This document shows, piece after piece, positions 23,601 to 36,323 of a stretch of 64,000 nt of DNA. Both the position numbers and the translations under genes were made by a program. The stretch lies in the NCBI GenBank assembly GCA_037833965.1, contig AP031353.1, positions 26,042,501 through 26,106,500 of the forward strand, read 5' to 3'. This stretch comes from Marchantia polymorpha subsp. ruderalis (Eukaryota; Streptophyta; Marchantiopsida; Marchantiales; Marchantiaceae). Under the pieces are notes generated by a model, which did not search any database, was not told the DNA's origin, and saw nothing but the letters and a program-made list of their open reading frames with translations. The number at the start of each line of letters is the position of its first letter. Position 1 is the first letter of the stretch.

Positions 23601-26320
23601 CCCCAGAGCCGGCCGATTTTCCAGAAAAGCACCAGATATGAAGACTTGAAGCAATATGATGACGAGAAACCACCTCCTCGGAGACCACAGCAGCCAGCCA
23701 AGAAGTGGGTGTCCTCTTGCCTTCTCAAAATTCTGACTGTTTAGAGAGTTTGATTACTGCATGTTTCGTCCTTTCACAGGCAGCATCTTGCCTGTATGCG
23801 AATCAATTTCTAACAAAATGATTGACCCGCTCTTGGTTGTTCTGGATCGAGTCAGCGACGCCGTTGCTTGCGTTACGTATCACTTTGTATTTCTTAGTTA
23901 ATGTCGTGAATCCTTAGTGTCCATCCGTTCCGTACGCTTGCTCATAGTATTTTCAAATCCACATGTTCAAACGCCGCATCACGGCTTTCGGGTGTCAATG
24001 ACGAGGAAATTCGATGAGGAATTTGCACTAGAGTTTCAACACACAGATCTTTTCGTCAGATTTATACTAATAGCATGTCAGTTGATGAGGTCTTTTCTAG
24101 TTCTGCTCTTAGCCTCTATGTGGCATGCCCTAGGTCGTTACGATTTCTCTATAATAGTCATAATTTACAATTTACTGCTTTCTTGTTCTCTATCAGATAA
24201 CACTGTTTTCACCCTCGGATTCAGCAATTAAACACAGGGAAATCTGCATGTCTTCAAGTGTTTTCTCTGGCTACTCTGCCTGCTACTTGTAATATGCCTA
24301 CGTTAGGTGTTGTTCTTAAGGAAGCAGTTTTGGGCCGGTATGTCGAAAAAGTTTGAACTTAGCTCATGACTAACGGTTTTCTTTCATCTGTGGACTGGTG
24401 AGAAGACCTGTTGCCAAGCCTATGGACGATTCAAGAGGAGGAGATGAGTTGGACATGGAGAATGACTCTGGGTACGTCTCGGTCCTTGCTTGAGCACTAT
24501 ATTCCGTATATCATCTCCTTTGATTTCTGAGCGACATTTGATTTAATTTAAACTTGATCTACTTGTTTACACATATGCGAGTATCGCATATGTGTAAACA
24601 AGTAAACAACATATGAATCGCAACCTCACAGCCTGTAGGAAAAGAGTCGGATTCGAATATTCAGTAGCGACTTGCGAACACTCAATATACACAGGAATGG
24701 TTGGAATCGAAGGCATGCGAATCGTAACCGTCGATTGGCGTTCAAGTCTCTTCGACTCGCCAATGACGGTTATATGCGTTGTCTTCGAGCAACGCGATCT
24801 TCTGAAGCAAGAGGTGGCAGTGCCAGTCGCTACAGAGGATTCTGGGGCTTTTGTGAACCAGTTTCTTAACGCGCAGTTGATTTTTTAAAACTATTCTGAC
24901 ATGCCAAACTTATATCGCGTGAGAATCCTTTTAAGAACCGGGTTGTTAACCCGCAGTTGATCTCCGTTTTCATTCTGTGTTTTCCTCATGACTAAACCGA
25001 CTGTATAGATTATACAGCGTTTACAGGTTTTTGGCCGCGGTTGATTATTGTTAATTACCTTGTCTTCATAAAGCTATACTGCGTTAGGGTTCAGGGTAAC
25101 CTTTTACCGCGTTAGCTGCTCTTCTATGAAAGGGGCAGCTAACCCGCAGGTGGTCTCCATTTTAATTATGGTGACTTGACAAAGTTATTCTGAGTTAGCT
25201 TCCCCTTTTGAACCGGGTAGCTAAACCGCAGTCGATTTCCGATTTAATCCTGTGTGTTTTCATCGAATTATACCAATTATACTGCGCTTACAGGTCCCCG
25301 TTTAAGCCGAGCTAGTTAAGCCGCAGTGCCCCCGGATTACACCGATTCCATGCGTTTCTATGGAATTAAATAGTCAAACTAAAACCCAGAATTGAAGGTA
25401 TCGCAGGATTTGAGGTTTCTTTTTTTTCTTTTTTAGTAGTAGCCTTTTAGCAAGCTGATTCTCTGGAGCCAGAGGTAGGAGTGCGAATCGTACCCCAATG
25501 TGAGTGAAGTGATTTGTCACGGACTATCTCATCTGACTAGGTATTGAACAAGAGTTTTTGTAGGGCTCTTATGCTGGAAATGAGCATTTTGAAGAGTTTA
25601 ATTGTTCCATATAGGTTAGGAATAACGGAAAGGGATAGTGTAGGCTCCCGCAGCCTGAAATTGAAAGCTACACGTGTGAGCAGGACAATGGGTGAACATT
25701 TGTCTTTGCCGTAATTACAGGGAATTGAAGCCGGGAGATCCAGGTTATCGTTACCATGCATCCAGGCCACAAGCTATGCCCCTGGACTTCGTTGTGAGGC
25801 CTGCATCGAGGGTGGACGCCGAAGATGTTCGAGCTCGTGCAAAGCAGTTGCGTATGGACGAGAGAAGAGCCAAAGTAAGCAAAGTTGTGCAGGATGATTT
25901 TGTTATTCCATCCAGGAACTGGAGTAGCCTCAATGGCAGTTAGTGATCTGTCTCTTTAAGTGGCAGGAGATTTGACACTTGGCTTTTTGAGATGGAAAGA
26001 AATGGAAGAAACGTTTATTAGAAGATTCATGATCGTAATTTTCTACAAGCAGACAAGAGATCAAGAACTGTGCTGTTGTTTCCACGGATGTTTTGATACG
26101 GCCTAGGGCCATTGTTCACGAGTGGGCACAGATCAGTGAATGTCACCGGTTGACTTCCCAATCTAGCTCACATGATATTGCATTTTTACTTCTAGTGACA
26201 TGTGTATTGTGAACCTTGCAGATGAACAAAAAGCTCCAGCTTCTGAGAACCCCCAAGAGGAAGAATTTGCAAGCAGCTCGCCTTAGCGTCGAGGGAAGGG
26301 GAGTTGTCAGTTATCATTGA
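20669..26320 (+). CDS. IWS1: IWS1 (SPN1) transcription elongation factor, 10 exons
   Basis: IWS1 binds Spt6 and elongating RNA polymerase II in the nucleus; in Arabidopsis it also works with BES1 in brassinosteroid-regulated expression. Proposed exons are 20669-21142, 21863-21976, 22501-22730, 22869-22998, 23133-23195, 23341-23418, 23607-23704, 24403-24471, 25721-25874 and 26222-26320, giving about 502 residues; exon 8 could start 3 bases later. The ATG at 20669 is the first in frame. Residues 1-196 are acidic, serine-rich and basic low-complexity sequence, as usual for the family. The TFIIS N-terminal (LW-type) domain spans roughly 215-360 (FMAKLDVAAEADADLNR, GVLSSLKNWLEPLPDGSL, NIRSALLKLL, VVMFLSRLSEETPGNKKLA). 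The C-terminus carries the conserved signature MNKKLQLLRTPKRK and SVEGRGVV. All joins are in phase, so the gene appears functional. Confidence 0.93.
24561..24603. repeat. Perfect 20-bp hairpin in IWS1 intron 8
   Basis: The arm at 24561-24580 (ACTTGTTTACACATATGCGA) is followed by a 3-base loop and its exact reverse complement at 24584-24603. It lies about 90 bases after the donor of the large intron between exons 8 and 9. No protein or mobile-element signature adjoins it. It may be a remnant of a small foldback insertion or a palindrome formed by a replication error. Confidence 0.9.
24850..25350. repeat. Degenerate minisatellite in IWS1 intron 8
   Basis: About six diverged direct copies occur of a unit that contains a core like TTAACCCGCAGTTGATCTCC, often followed by a TACTGCGTTTACAGG-like block. 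Core positions are near 24873, 24953, 25037, 25146, 25228 and 25323, giving a spacing of about 80-110 bases. The array fills about 500 bases of an intron of 1.25 kb. The copies differ too much to be recent. Confidence 0.65.
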
Positions 26321-27605
26321 CGATGCAGATTCTCGCAGATTTTCATTGCACTTTACGTGCAGATTGGAATAAGTATTGAAAAAGAACAACTGGTTCTACA
26401 GAAAGACACTAGGGTTGTTTTTTAGGCTAAACTCTTTCTTCACTTGTGTATTATATTTCAGTTTCTAAAAGTAGTACACCAAGTTCAATTATCGGAGTGT
26501 GTGGTAGCAGGTCTATATAATTAATCTAGGTTGTGTTCAAATTTTGAGATGTCACAACAGTAATATCTGCTCATCCCAAGGCAAAGTTGTTATCAGATAA
26601 TTTTTCCAAATGCGGTTACTGGCATTCCAAATGCGACGTGTTTTGAAATTGTGAAAATTCCAGTAGAAAATTTTCTTACCGTTGTAAGTATTAGGTGAAC
26701 TTGTGAAAGTCCACTAGAATCGATTGGGTTATGATGTGCTTCAAGTGTACTTGGTCCACATCTCACCCATTTACACGAGCTTCTGGTGTTACGGGACTTC
26801 TCTCTCCAAAAGTTTATAAGTGAAAGGTAGTGACGGGACTGATCACTTATCATCTTTCATTTATTATTAGCAACTTCCTTTGAGGCTGTCTCCTAGGTTG
26901 GTTGAGACGAAAATGTGTACCACGATCATCGAGATTTCCTGACAAGTACTTCGAGTTCGTTCGACTTAAGAGTCGGTTGTGAGGAGTTGATGTAGCTTTT
27001 AGAGCTTCCCTTCGATTGCATCCATTTTCTTCTTTATTCCTTGCAATTCTCTGAGTTCAGAGATTCACTCATCGAAGCATGTTAAACAGATGTGAAGAAT
27101 CAAACGGCTGTATGATTATGAACCATGCGCTTAGCAGAGTCTTCCAACTATGTTACAAAGATGGTTACTGATTAAGTAGCTACGTGGACAGTCGCTTTTC
27201 ATAGTCGTTCTCGCACTAGAGCCATATGTTTGAAGGGTATTTACGTATTGTTCTTTAAATTAACCGCACAGACATTTAAATGATTTAGCGTCATATCTAA
27301 GAAATATGTATATAAAATATTCAATGTGAAATTCATTGGAAAGCAAAGCTCTCTTATAGACTTCTTGAATATCACTGACATCATCATTCAAAGAGCTAAA
27401 ATATCCTCAGTCGGATAATAAGGAGTATCTAATTAATACAGAAGTTAAACTCCTTGGATTTACCACATGGATGAACACAATATCATTTCGTATCAAACTC
27501 AAAGATTTATAAATATATATCAGATATGTATAGAAGTACCTAGAGTTTAGGCCTATACTATCTCACCATGACATTCAACTACATTGGTTTATATGGAGGA
27601 TGCAA
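26321..27605. other. IWS1 3' UTR and downstream intergenic sequence
   Basis: No further gene is recognised. The first few hundred bases are likely 3' UTR; no canonical polyadenylation hexamer stands out. The rest is moderately AT-rich unique sequence that becomes more AT-rich towards 27500. Confidence 0.4.
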
Positions 27606-28231
27606 AATACTTGAGAGATTTGCTTGATGGGAACCATGCGGAAAGTAATTTGCTTGATGGGACCCCTCAGGTTTAGTTTTACCCGATGGAACCCCAACGA
27701 CGGTGTGCCGTCGGACATAGTTCTTGTAACTACGATTACTACTAGTTACAATGTGAGAATTACAATCAGAGATCAATCTCTGATTATAATTTCTGGTGGA
27801 TTATCACGAGGACAAAAATTGATTTTGCTCGAAGTGCAATTTGTTGTGCTTCAATTCTTCCGATCGTAAAGATTCACGGATTTTTCTGTTGCCTCCCACC
27901 TCCACACTCCTTCCGTAACCCTGCGTGGTCCGAGCTCAAATCTCGCGATCACCCATTTGTGGCGAACAAATAAACTCCGGATGAATATTTCTTTGCTCGT
28001 CTCCTTGGAGAGTGGCCGGATACAGAATGACAACATAAAAACAAGTGAGTGTGATGGAGTGTGAAGTCCACTCTGTCTGCGGGTGGACTCGTTGCACTCT
28101 CTCTAGTTGTTATTAGAACATGGGTGACGGTGCATCGTTCATGGGGTCCCATCGGGTAAAATGAAACCTGAAGGGTCCCATCAAGCAAATTACTTTCCGT
28201 AGGGGTCCCATCAAGCAAATCTCTCAAAATT
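27606..28231. mobile_element. Non-autonomous DNA transposon with long terminal inverted repeats (copy A)
   Basis: The sequence at about 27608-27731 is repeated as reverse complement at about 28108-28230. The two repeats of about 125 bases agree strongly, and each contains two internal direct copies of a TTTGCTTGATGGGACC-like motif. The interior of about 375 bases has no transposase-like frame. Size and structure fit a MITE or small Mutator-like non-autonomous element, but I could not identify a convincing target-site duplication, so the family is open. A decayed relative lies at 45380-46505. Confidence 0.75.
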
Positions 28232-30300
28232 CTTCATTCCATTCTACTGAAAAAATCATTTACTTCCAATTGTTTTTTAAGCATAATATTACGTTGTACT
28301 ATTTGCAACACTTGACCTTTCCTTAGAACAAAGTCATTCTTCATTATTTTGTAATTCACAACAGGTTTCTTATATGAGTTGTGTTTGTGACCTCTTTCAA
28401 CGGGTTTTCCTAACTTAATATAAAAAATGTCCAATTTTAGCTAATCGGCTTTTCATACTACTTCAATCTCTATCTGAATTTACCAACCTGTACATTGTTA
28501 AATCTGTTATTCAAACTTTGGTTTCATTTCTTGTGCACATATTTATTGCATCACAACATACATTGTTATTCAGTCAAAGTTTCCTACACCCATGAACACA
28601 TTCAATTTAAAAATTAAAAATCCAAAAATTATTTTCTACTTTTTTATAAAAACATTATGTTCATAAGCATATTGTATTGATGAAGTTAATAATGAGCCAA
28701 ATCGAACGGTGGATTCAAAAGCTTCGAACGGGTGTATCAATTGCTATCATAGTTTCATTTCTAAGATTAAAGTTTCTCAATTTCTTAACATGTAACAATA
28801 TTTTAAAATCTTTGTATAATCAAGTGTAGCAAAATTTTTGCTCCGCACAAACACACACACACACACAATTATGTATATATATATATATATATACATACAT
28901 ACATACATACAGTTATAGAAATATTTAAATAGCTGTAACATGATTTCTCACAAATTTCATTCCAATAAGGTTTTTATATAAGTATAAAATCAATTCTCAT
29001 TTACATATCACTATATTGATAAGTAAATGAGAAAATCAATGAATAATTTTCAAGTCAATTTGTTGAACAAGTATTCCAAAACAGTTTATTATTTTTTGAA
29101 ATAACTCAAAAAAATAAACCCTTTGTCATTTTTCAAAGAGACCTATAGTCAATAATGTAAAGCTACTCTTCACTTACATACGAAATGTATGTAATAATGA
29201 CTGCATTGACTTAATGAAATTGATGAGCATCTAATTCAATTTGTTGAATGTTAACTCAAGAAATCAAGCTTTGAAAATATTTTATAGTTCTGAAATTCAA
29301 TAAACTCATAAATTTATTAAATAATTCATATATTGTAAACTTAGATAACTGTAACACTAGTTAATACGACTAGGATTAGTTCATCATTATATGTAAGAGA
29401 CTATTGTAGCTCTTTGCTACACAAACTTACAGTATGTGGTTATAAAAATTTTGTCTTCGTAGACTTAGCTTGTGAAAAAATGAATAACATATTTCATCTA
29501 TCTACTCTTTCTGAATTGTGCATGTTTTTCTTGTGTGAGATTTTCAATTAATATCCGAGTAGTCAATTCATTTAAATAGCTTCAAAAAATCTTGTTTAAT
29601 ATCCAAAGCAAGCAAAAATATATCAACAAGCTATCTCTCACTTCATTCAATGTTAAGAATTAGGTTGATATTTTCTATCATCACCAACATGTAAGCATGG
29701 ATGAAATGTTAGAGATAAATCACAAGAAGAGAATTAAAATACAAGAACATACGTCAAGACGCCAACATAGGAGTACATAGTTTGCAATTGCAAACTATGG
29801 TACTGAAAATTAAAATTAGTGTTATTGATATAAAATCGTATAATATTCAACAATAGTTTTGTGTAAATTCCATCTAAATCATTATATTTACGGAAAGTCC
29901 TAAAACCTAACTAGTGTTAAAGTATTCTAGTTAGAAGTAATAATTTTGTATTTAATTCATGTTGTGGAGATAACAATCCATATATTCAATCTGCAAAAAT
30001 TTTCAAATTTTTTCTCTGAATAATGCACCCTTTACACTACAGCTAACTAGAATGGGTCATTTGGAAAAAAAATATAGATGTTACAAACTTGCTAATAAAT
30101 TTTACTTGTACTACTTATTCAAAACCTTCAAAATAAAAAAATGTCTACAAATTTTTTTTTCAAAAAAATACTTTGATCAACGAATGAGCACAATTGAATT
30201 TATTGTCAATCTTGACTACCTCATTATTCTTATCACAATTGACACTTTGATAAATTGATACATTATGTGTATTACTATGATGATCATTATTTGATTTGTA
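28232..30300. other. AT-rich gene-free block
   Basis: This is strongly AT-rich, with no recognisable coding region on either strand. A compound microsatellite lies at 28846-28911. Confidence 0.5.
28846..28911. repeat. Compound microsatellite (AC)n-(TA)n-(CATA)n
   Basis: An (AC)n run is followed by an (AT)n run and then by CATA tetranucleotide repeats, all within about 66 bases. Confidence 0.85.
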
Positions 30301-32500
30301 GCCTGATGTAATGTGCTCAGACTAACACTGTGAAGATTCACAACCTCATGTTTCAATCTCATCTCAATGATAAACATATTCAACCAAATAAATTCATTTG
30401 CTGCATCTACATATTCAACTCATGTTGTAAATTTAAATATGCATTTTTGAAAAGTGAATCTTCAACTAATGTATCCATCACCAAGTGTAAAAACCTTTTT
30501 AATTTCTAGATTTCTTCTTGTAAAGATCTTGTACATAATTGGTAAAAAAACGTAGCCTAGCAAGTATTTGACATTGTATGTTTAACCATCAAAAAAATTA
30601 TCAAATTTCTTAATATTATTCATGTACATAAAAATTACTTCCATTGTTTGTGTATGCATCTTTTCTAAACTTGACATGTACATACTCATCTTGCCCAAAG
30701 CTTAAGCAATATCATAGCATACATCATGTCTTGTACATAGCACGAGATTCATGAGTGTGTTCACAGCTTTGTGATGATTTACAGTTGATGATATCTTTTC
30801 TTTTTCAATGTTATCGATTGAACATTGAGCTACAAATTTTTTGATATATGCTATCAAAGTAATCAATCCTGTTAAATTTATCAAAAAAGCATTGAATGTA
30901 TTTCTATTGATTCAGCCATAGTATTTTCTTTTGGAAATCTTTATGAACATCCATCTCTAATATCTTTTTGTATTTATTCAAATACTTCCAAATGTAGATT
31001 TCAACTATTTCTTGCTTTTTCACACGTCAATTTGATTCTTTGATAAAATGAATATGTCATTTATGTAGAGTACTAGATTAATGGGATTGAAGATTTCATG
31101 ATTCATTTTTCATATTTAAACATAAATTATACACATAGTGAAAATTTTTTGCTTTCATAAACTCATCAAATTTTGCATTCCACTATCTATAAGTTTGCTT
31201 CAATCTATATAATGATTTCAACAAACCAAATTAAAACCTTTACTTTTTTTTTATTTCAATTGGTTATGTCATCTAGATTTTTTCAAATATCAATAAAATG
31301 ATATTATAACAACATAAATCTGATCCATAACCAAATTGAATATTGCAACAAATGCATATAAAAATCAAATTGTAGCATAATTTGCTACTCTTGAGAATGA
31401 TTTGATGTATTTCATAACTTTTTCATGTATAAAACTTCTAGTCATTAGTTTCTTGGATTATTTTTCAACATGTATATCCATTTGCTATCAATCAAATTTT
31501 GATTCTTGAAAAGTTTTACTAGCTTTCGAAATCTTGTTATTCAATAGTGATTGCATCTCATGTTTCATAGCAATATTAAACTGAAACTTATTGACAAATG
31601 TTTGAGTTTCTTGAAAGGATAAATTTACTTTTCTTCCAAAATTAAAATCATTTTCATCCGCAGTATCAATATCATCATCTTTAAAAATTAATAATTAAAC
31701 TTCTAATTCAAATATCATATAATTTTCATTAAACCAATAGGAGGATCTCTTGATAGACAAATTCTTGTTAGATTCAATCGTCTATTGAAGTTATTTGAGG
31801 TTTGAAGAACGAGCTTCTCCAACTCTTGTTCTTCAAAAATCTTCTCCACATGTACTAGAGCTTCTACTTGTATCACATCATTTATTACATAGTAATTAAT
31901 TTATCATCCAACAACATGCATGAACAAGTACGAGGAGTCTGAAAAATCTTTGTTATTTTCAATGATATGGGCTCATCAAAAGAAATAATTTTATTGATAG
32001 TAATTTTAGATGCTACTAGTATTTATAGCCTTTAATTCTTCACATTATTTACATATAAAAAAAATGACATTTCTTAGATGTAAGATCTAACATGATAATT
32101 TTTTCCTTAAATATGAGAATATAAGACGTACAATCAAAAAATTTTAAACAATTCATCAGATTATGATTTATCAAACGGTGTGAAAAAATACATTGCATAA
32201 GAAGTAAAAGAATTTACTTGATATATTAAAGTATTAATGTTTTCAGTCCAAGATTCTCATGAAAAATTAGATTTGTTTTACATACAACACATTTTCTCCA
32301 ACATTGTTTGATTGAAACTTTCAATAACAATATTTTATTGAAAATTCTAAAATCTAACGAGATGATAAATAATACTCTTCTCTTTTCAGATACTTCAAAT
32401 TTCCTCACCTACTTTTCACATTGTATACGGTATGAGTCTTAACTTGTACTTGTTTAGTTTTAAATGTCGTAAAGATGTTTGTCTTGTAATGACAATATAA
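30300..32500 (-). mobile_element. Old, decayed Ty1/copia retrotransposon remnant
   Basis: Read on the minus strand, this block is a diverged, AT-shifted relative of the pol region of the copia element at 39362-45051. For example, 30300-30560 matches the RNase H end at about 40000-40270, 31130-31240 resembles the reverse-transcriptase part near 40840-40960, and 32140-32370 matches the integrase end near 41210-41410. No LTRs are recognisable. It is heavily broken, with no long open frame, and is clearly much older than the 39.4-kb element. The consistent shift to A/T fits long-term decay of methylated cytosines; that is inference. Confidence 0.65.
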
Positions 32501-33200
32501 ATTCACTTGATATTTAATATTCATCAATAAAGTATATATATATATATATATATTGAAGATATAAGGCTTTTAGAAAGTATTCTCATACGTCATTATAAGT
32601 TTTAACATTAAAGGCTTGTGTATGATGTTTTTCCACAACGGTATCAAATTTTGAGCCACATTAGTTAAAGGAGGGATTGGATCTTTGATCTTCACACAAT
32701 GATACTTTTTGACGAGACCATTCTAGCCACATTTCCAAAAGACTATAGTTTTATGTTTTAAAATATACTCCTAGACTTGGATTCATCTCTAGATCCAAGA
32801 CATTTGCCATACTAGTCAATTTGTAAATATTATCGATTTCAAATTACATTAATTGATGTTCTAGATGAAGATATGAATGGATCTAGTATTATTTTTCCAA
32901 ACAAGCAAATGTTTTTCTAGCTTCTCTAAAACCTCAATAGAGGTTGAGTACACCTTCTCCAATTTTTTTTCATGGAAGCTTGGATGTCCAATACGATTGT
33001 CTTTTTTCTTACTGAATTTGCCACTTCAAATAGAGGCAAATCCAACTTGAAGATATTTTCATGAGCTCTTTTGATTGAGTCAAAAAAAATATAATTCATC
33101 ATCGAGAGATATCATTGTCCTAAGACTTTATCTCTAAGACTTTTTCATCCAACAAAGCTGAAGTTTTGTTCTTCATTTACAAGTCACTTTTACCTTCGTA
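32501..33200. other. AT-rich transition sequence
   Basis: This contains a short (TA)n run at 32533-32554 and AT-rich sequence on the left flank of a GC-richer island. It may still belong to the old copia remnant or to the island's element, but I see no diagnostic motif. Confidence 0.3.
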
Positions 33201-34264
33201 CCTTCGATCTTCGTAAGTTGAGCTCAACTTGCAAGCTAGCGATGGTATTTTCAAAGGCAGCCAGCTTAGTGTCATGATCACTATTATTCCCTTGCAAACA
33301 GAAACCACACTCTTGCCGCCAATGAATCTATCGGGGAGACAATCTAGCATCGACCCTTACTGGCTGTTCCTGATGTGCCACAGTCGCCTCTTCCTTCATC
33401 CGCTACCTTGTTCTGCTTGCAATGTCACCACAAAGTTCTTCTTTCTGTTGTCTTCATCGTCCTGCTCGATTATAGCCACGTGTTCTTGCTCCCTTTGAAC
33501 AAAATCCGAAAGAGATTTAAATTCGGAAACAGAAGCTACTCAGTCAAGTAGCCCCTGTCGTCAAGCGACACCAAAGGGATGGACCACCTCTTGCTGTAGA
33601 AAATTATCCTTGCAATCATCTTCTTCAAAATGTCTTGACTTCTACAATTCTCAAATATGGAACCCTGACTTAGTGACTCTCACGCCGAAGCATGTTGGAC
33701 AAACAAATGATCGTAATTCGCTCGGTTTTGAACCAAGACAATAAGTGTTTATTCTCATGAGATCTTAGTCTGCTGGACGTTGCGTCCAAGCCAATCTCTC
33801 CTGACAAATTCATGAAGGGTACATGCAATCTTCTGTTCTCCAGGGTGTGGGATGTCTTGTCTCCGCTGTTGTTGGACGATTATTTCTTCTTCAAGAGGAG
33901 AATGAATATGTCTCTGAACTTATCTGTGCCCGTCTCGTTCTTGTTCAACAAGACCTTCAGAGCCAAAGAACCCTTGACAGGAGGAGTCGATCCTTTGGAC
34001 ATCGGCTCTAGAACAATGTTCGCCCTCTTGCCACCGAAGGCAATCTTCTCCTTGGTTACTACTGCTTCCTTTTTTTCATTCGAAAAGCCAAATTTTTTGC
34101 CTTTTCCGGTTTAGAACATTCTCTTTAACAGCAAGATGAATTGCTCGCGTTTAAAGTTGAGGAACAATAACAAGCCGATCCTCTCGTGAGGTTGGACACG
34201 ATTGGTCTTTCCTGAGATGTCCTGGTCTTTGCTGCCCACGTTCTTGACAACATATATCAATATA

Positions 34265-34520
34265 GATTAAACATTATTTGCATGTTGGACTCTCTTCCTC
34301 TTTGCTCTCGTGTACTTATTCAATCAATGGATTCTGTCCTCTCATTTTAGTCATCAAAGTCCAATCGCAATGATGATTTGAGTGACTTGCAAACATTTCT
34401 CTCTAGACATCCAATACTTCAAAGCCCATATCATGCATTCTATAAGATATAAATATGTATTTTGTGATCATACTACTTTCTTCTAGACTTGGAAGCAATG
34501 ATCTAAATTGAAATATATAT
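34265..34520. repeat. Left arm of a large inverted repeat
   Basis: The reverse complement of this stretch matches 35155-35395 over most of its length, with landmarks TCTAGACTTGGAAGCA (near 34482) and GACTCTCTTCCTCTTTGCTC (near 34287). The arms are about 250 bases, imperfect, and separated by about 630 bases. This could be the ends of an inserted foldback element or an inverted local duplication. Confidence 0.75.
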
Positions 34521-34566
34521 GGACGCTGCACTTAGAGTCAATAACATCTACACGGATTGGTTGCAA

Positions 34567-34618
34567 CCTTCATTCAGTTATACTCTCTACTAACCTTCAT
34601 TCAGTTATACTCTCTACT
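34567..34618. repeat. Two-copy tandem repeat of about 26 bases
   Basis: The unit CCTTCATTCAGTTATACTCT, followed by CTACT and an A-rich junction, occurs twice in immediate succession with no visible mismatch. It lies in the loop of the large inverted repeat. Confidence 0.8.
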
Positions 34619-35154
34619 ACATGTTTCCTCTTTCAGATCCAACTCCTCCAATCTATTATCAAGTCTATGAGTTTCTTCCATAACATGCGAGTATGTAACA
34701 GGTTTTTGTTTTTTCTTTGTCATTGCAAATATCATCGTTATGTTGTTCATGCTAGATGTGTTTATGAGTGGAGAAATTTTGAATCACTAAAAAATGAGAA
34801 ATTTAAGGTTTAAAGGCTTGAGTAGCAACCGTCATGTAAATTAAGTTGGCAGCAAATTTAATAATGAAATGCAAGATCAGATTAGACATTGAATGGAATG
34901 AAGACAAAGATTTTGATAAGACTAGAAAACAAATGACCTTGTTGTCTGTTTCTTTTGCTCCCCTCTCATAAGATCAACTCATTATTCGTTAGTTTGATTG
35001 ACCATGTTCAATGAGCATAAAAGAGATGCAAAGGAGTACCCTATGTTGTTCTCATCTTTTTCATTATTATGCACTCAATGAAAAGCTGTAAAAAAAACTT
35101 GGGATGTTTGATCACATTTTTTTACTTCAAGCTATTTACAAAAGAATGCATTCA

Positions 35155-35395
35155 AATTAAATATAGATCACTGCTTCCAAGTCTAGAAGAAAGTAGCATG
35201 GTCAATAAATACACAATTATATCTTATAGAATGCATGATATGGGCTTTGAAATATTGAATATCTACAGAGAAATGTTTGCAAACTTCTCAAATTATGAAT
35301 GAGATTGGATTTTGATAACTAAGATGAAAGGCAAGATTGATTGATTGAGAGACAAGAGCAAAGAGGAAGAGAGTCCAAAAGTCAAAGAATGTTTT
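35155..35395. repeat. Right arm of a large inverted repeat
   Basis: This is the partner of 34265-34520 in opposite orientation; see that entry for landmarks. The two arms differ at scattered positions, including several transitions. Confidence 0.75.
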
Positions 35396-36323
35396 AGCGT
35401 GTGCTTTTGCTAGCATCGTAAAGATATTGCAAATAAAAAAACCAATAGTGGAAACATGAAGTGAAAGAAGAAAGAAGTATTTACGTTGCTGGAAACAAAT
35501 TAAGAGTAAGAAATTCTTTATGAATGAGTAACATTAGTTTCATGAGAAAGATAAAAAACAAAGGCACTTTCAAAGACGGAGTTCAAATCAAACTTACCAT
35601 GTACTTTCTTTCTCTTAAGATCTTGATCAAAAGGAAAATTTTATTAAAATTTATCATTGTAATAACATATAAATACCAAAATGGAGCATAATGGTAAAAA
35701 TATGATCTCACAAGGACAAGAACAACATCAAAGATTCAATTACCTGTCAGGAATTAACATCCTATTGAAAAGTTTTACTCCATCGCGGTACTCTATCGTC
35801 CGCCATCCGTTCTTGGACGAGTTAGTTGTCTTGAATAACTTTGCAAATGTTTTCTCCTCGGCTTGGATCACATTCACGCTTTGGCTAACGTAGATGTAAT
35901 CGCATTCCTCACATGCACATAGTCCCAAGACTTGAGTTCAGTGCTCAATTGTTCAACTCTCAGGGTTGCCGCGAAGTACATCGGCATCCAGCGCGCGTCA
36001 CTCTTGCCACTCCTTCACAATTGCTGCGGAAACTCAATTCCAATCCCACAGCAAAAAATTGAGCTTGGCAACTATCAGTTCTTAGCAATACGCTCTCAAT
36101 CCATATACCGGTACTTTCAACGCCGATAATCGAAGTTCCGAAGCTCGCTTCATTGCTGCACTCTCAACTTCTCACTCGCGATCCTCACTGAGCTCTCAAT
36201 TCGAAAATGCACTCTTAATAAATATCAGCGCAAAATTCTCGTTTCTGCTAATGTACTTCAACATCCCAACAATATCGTGAATGCGTGCGAATTGGTGATA
36301 CAAGTGCTGAAATTTCCATTCCG

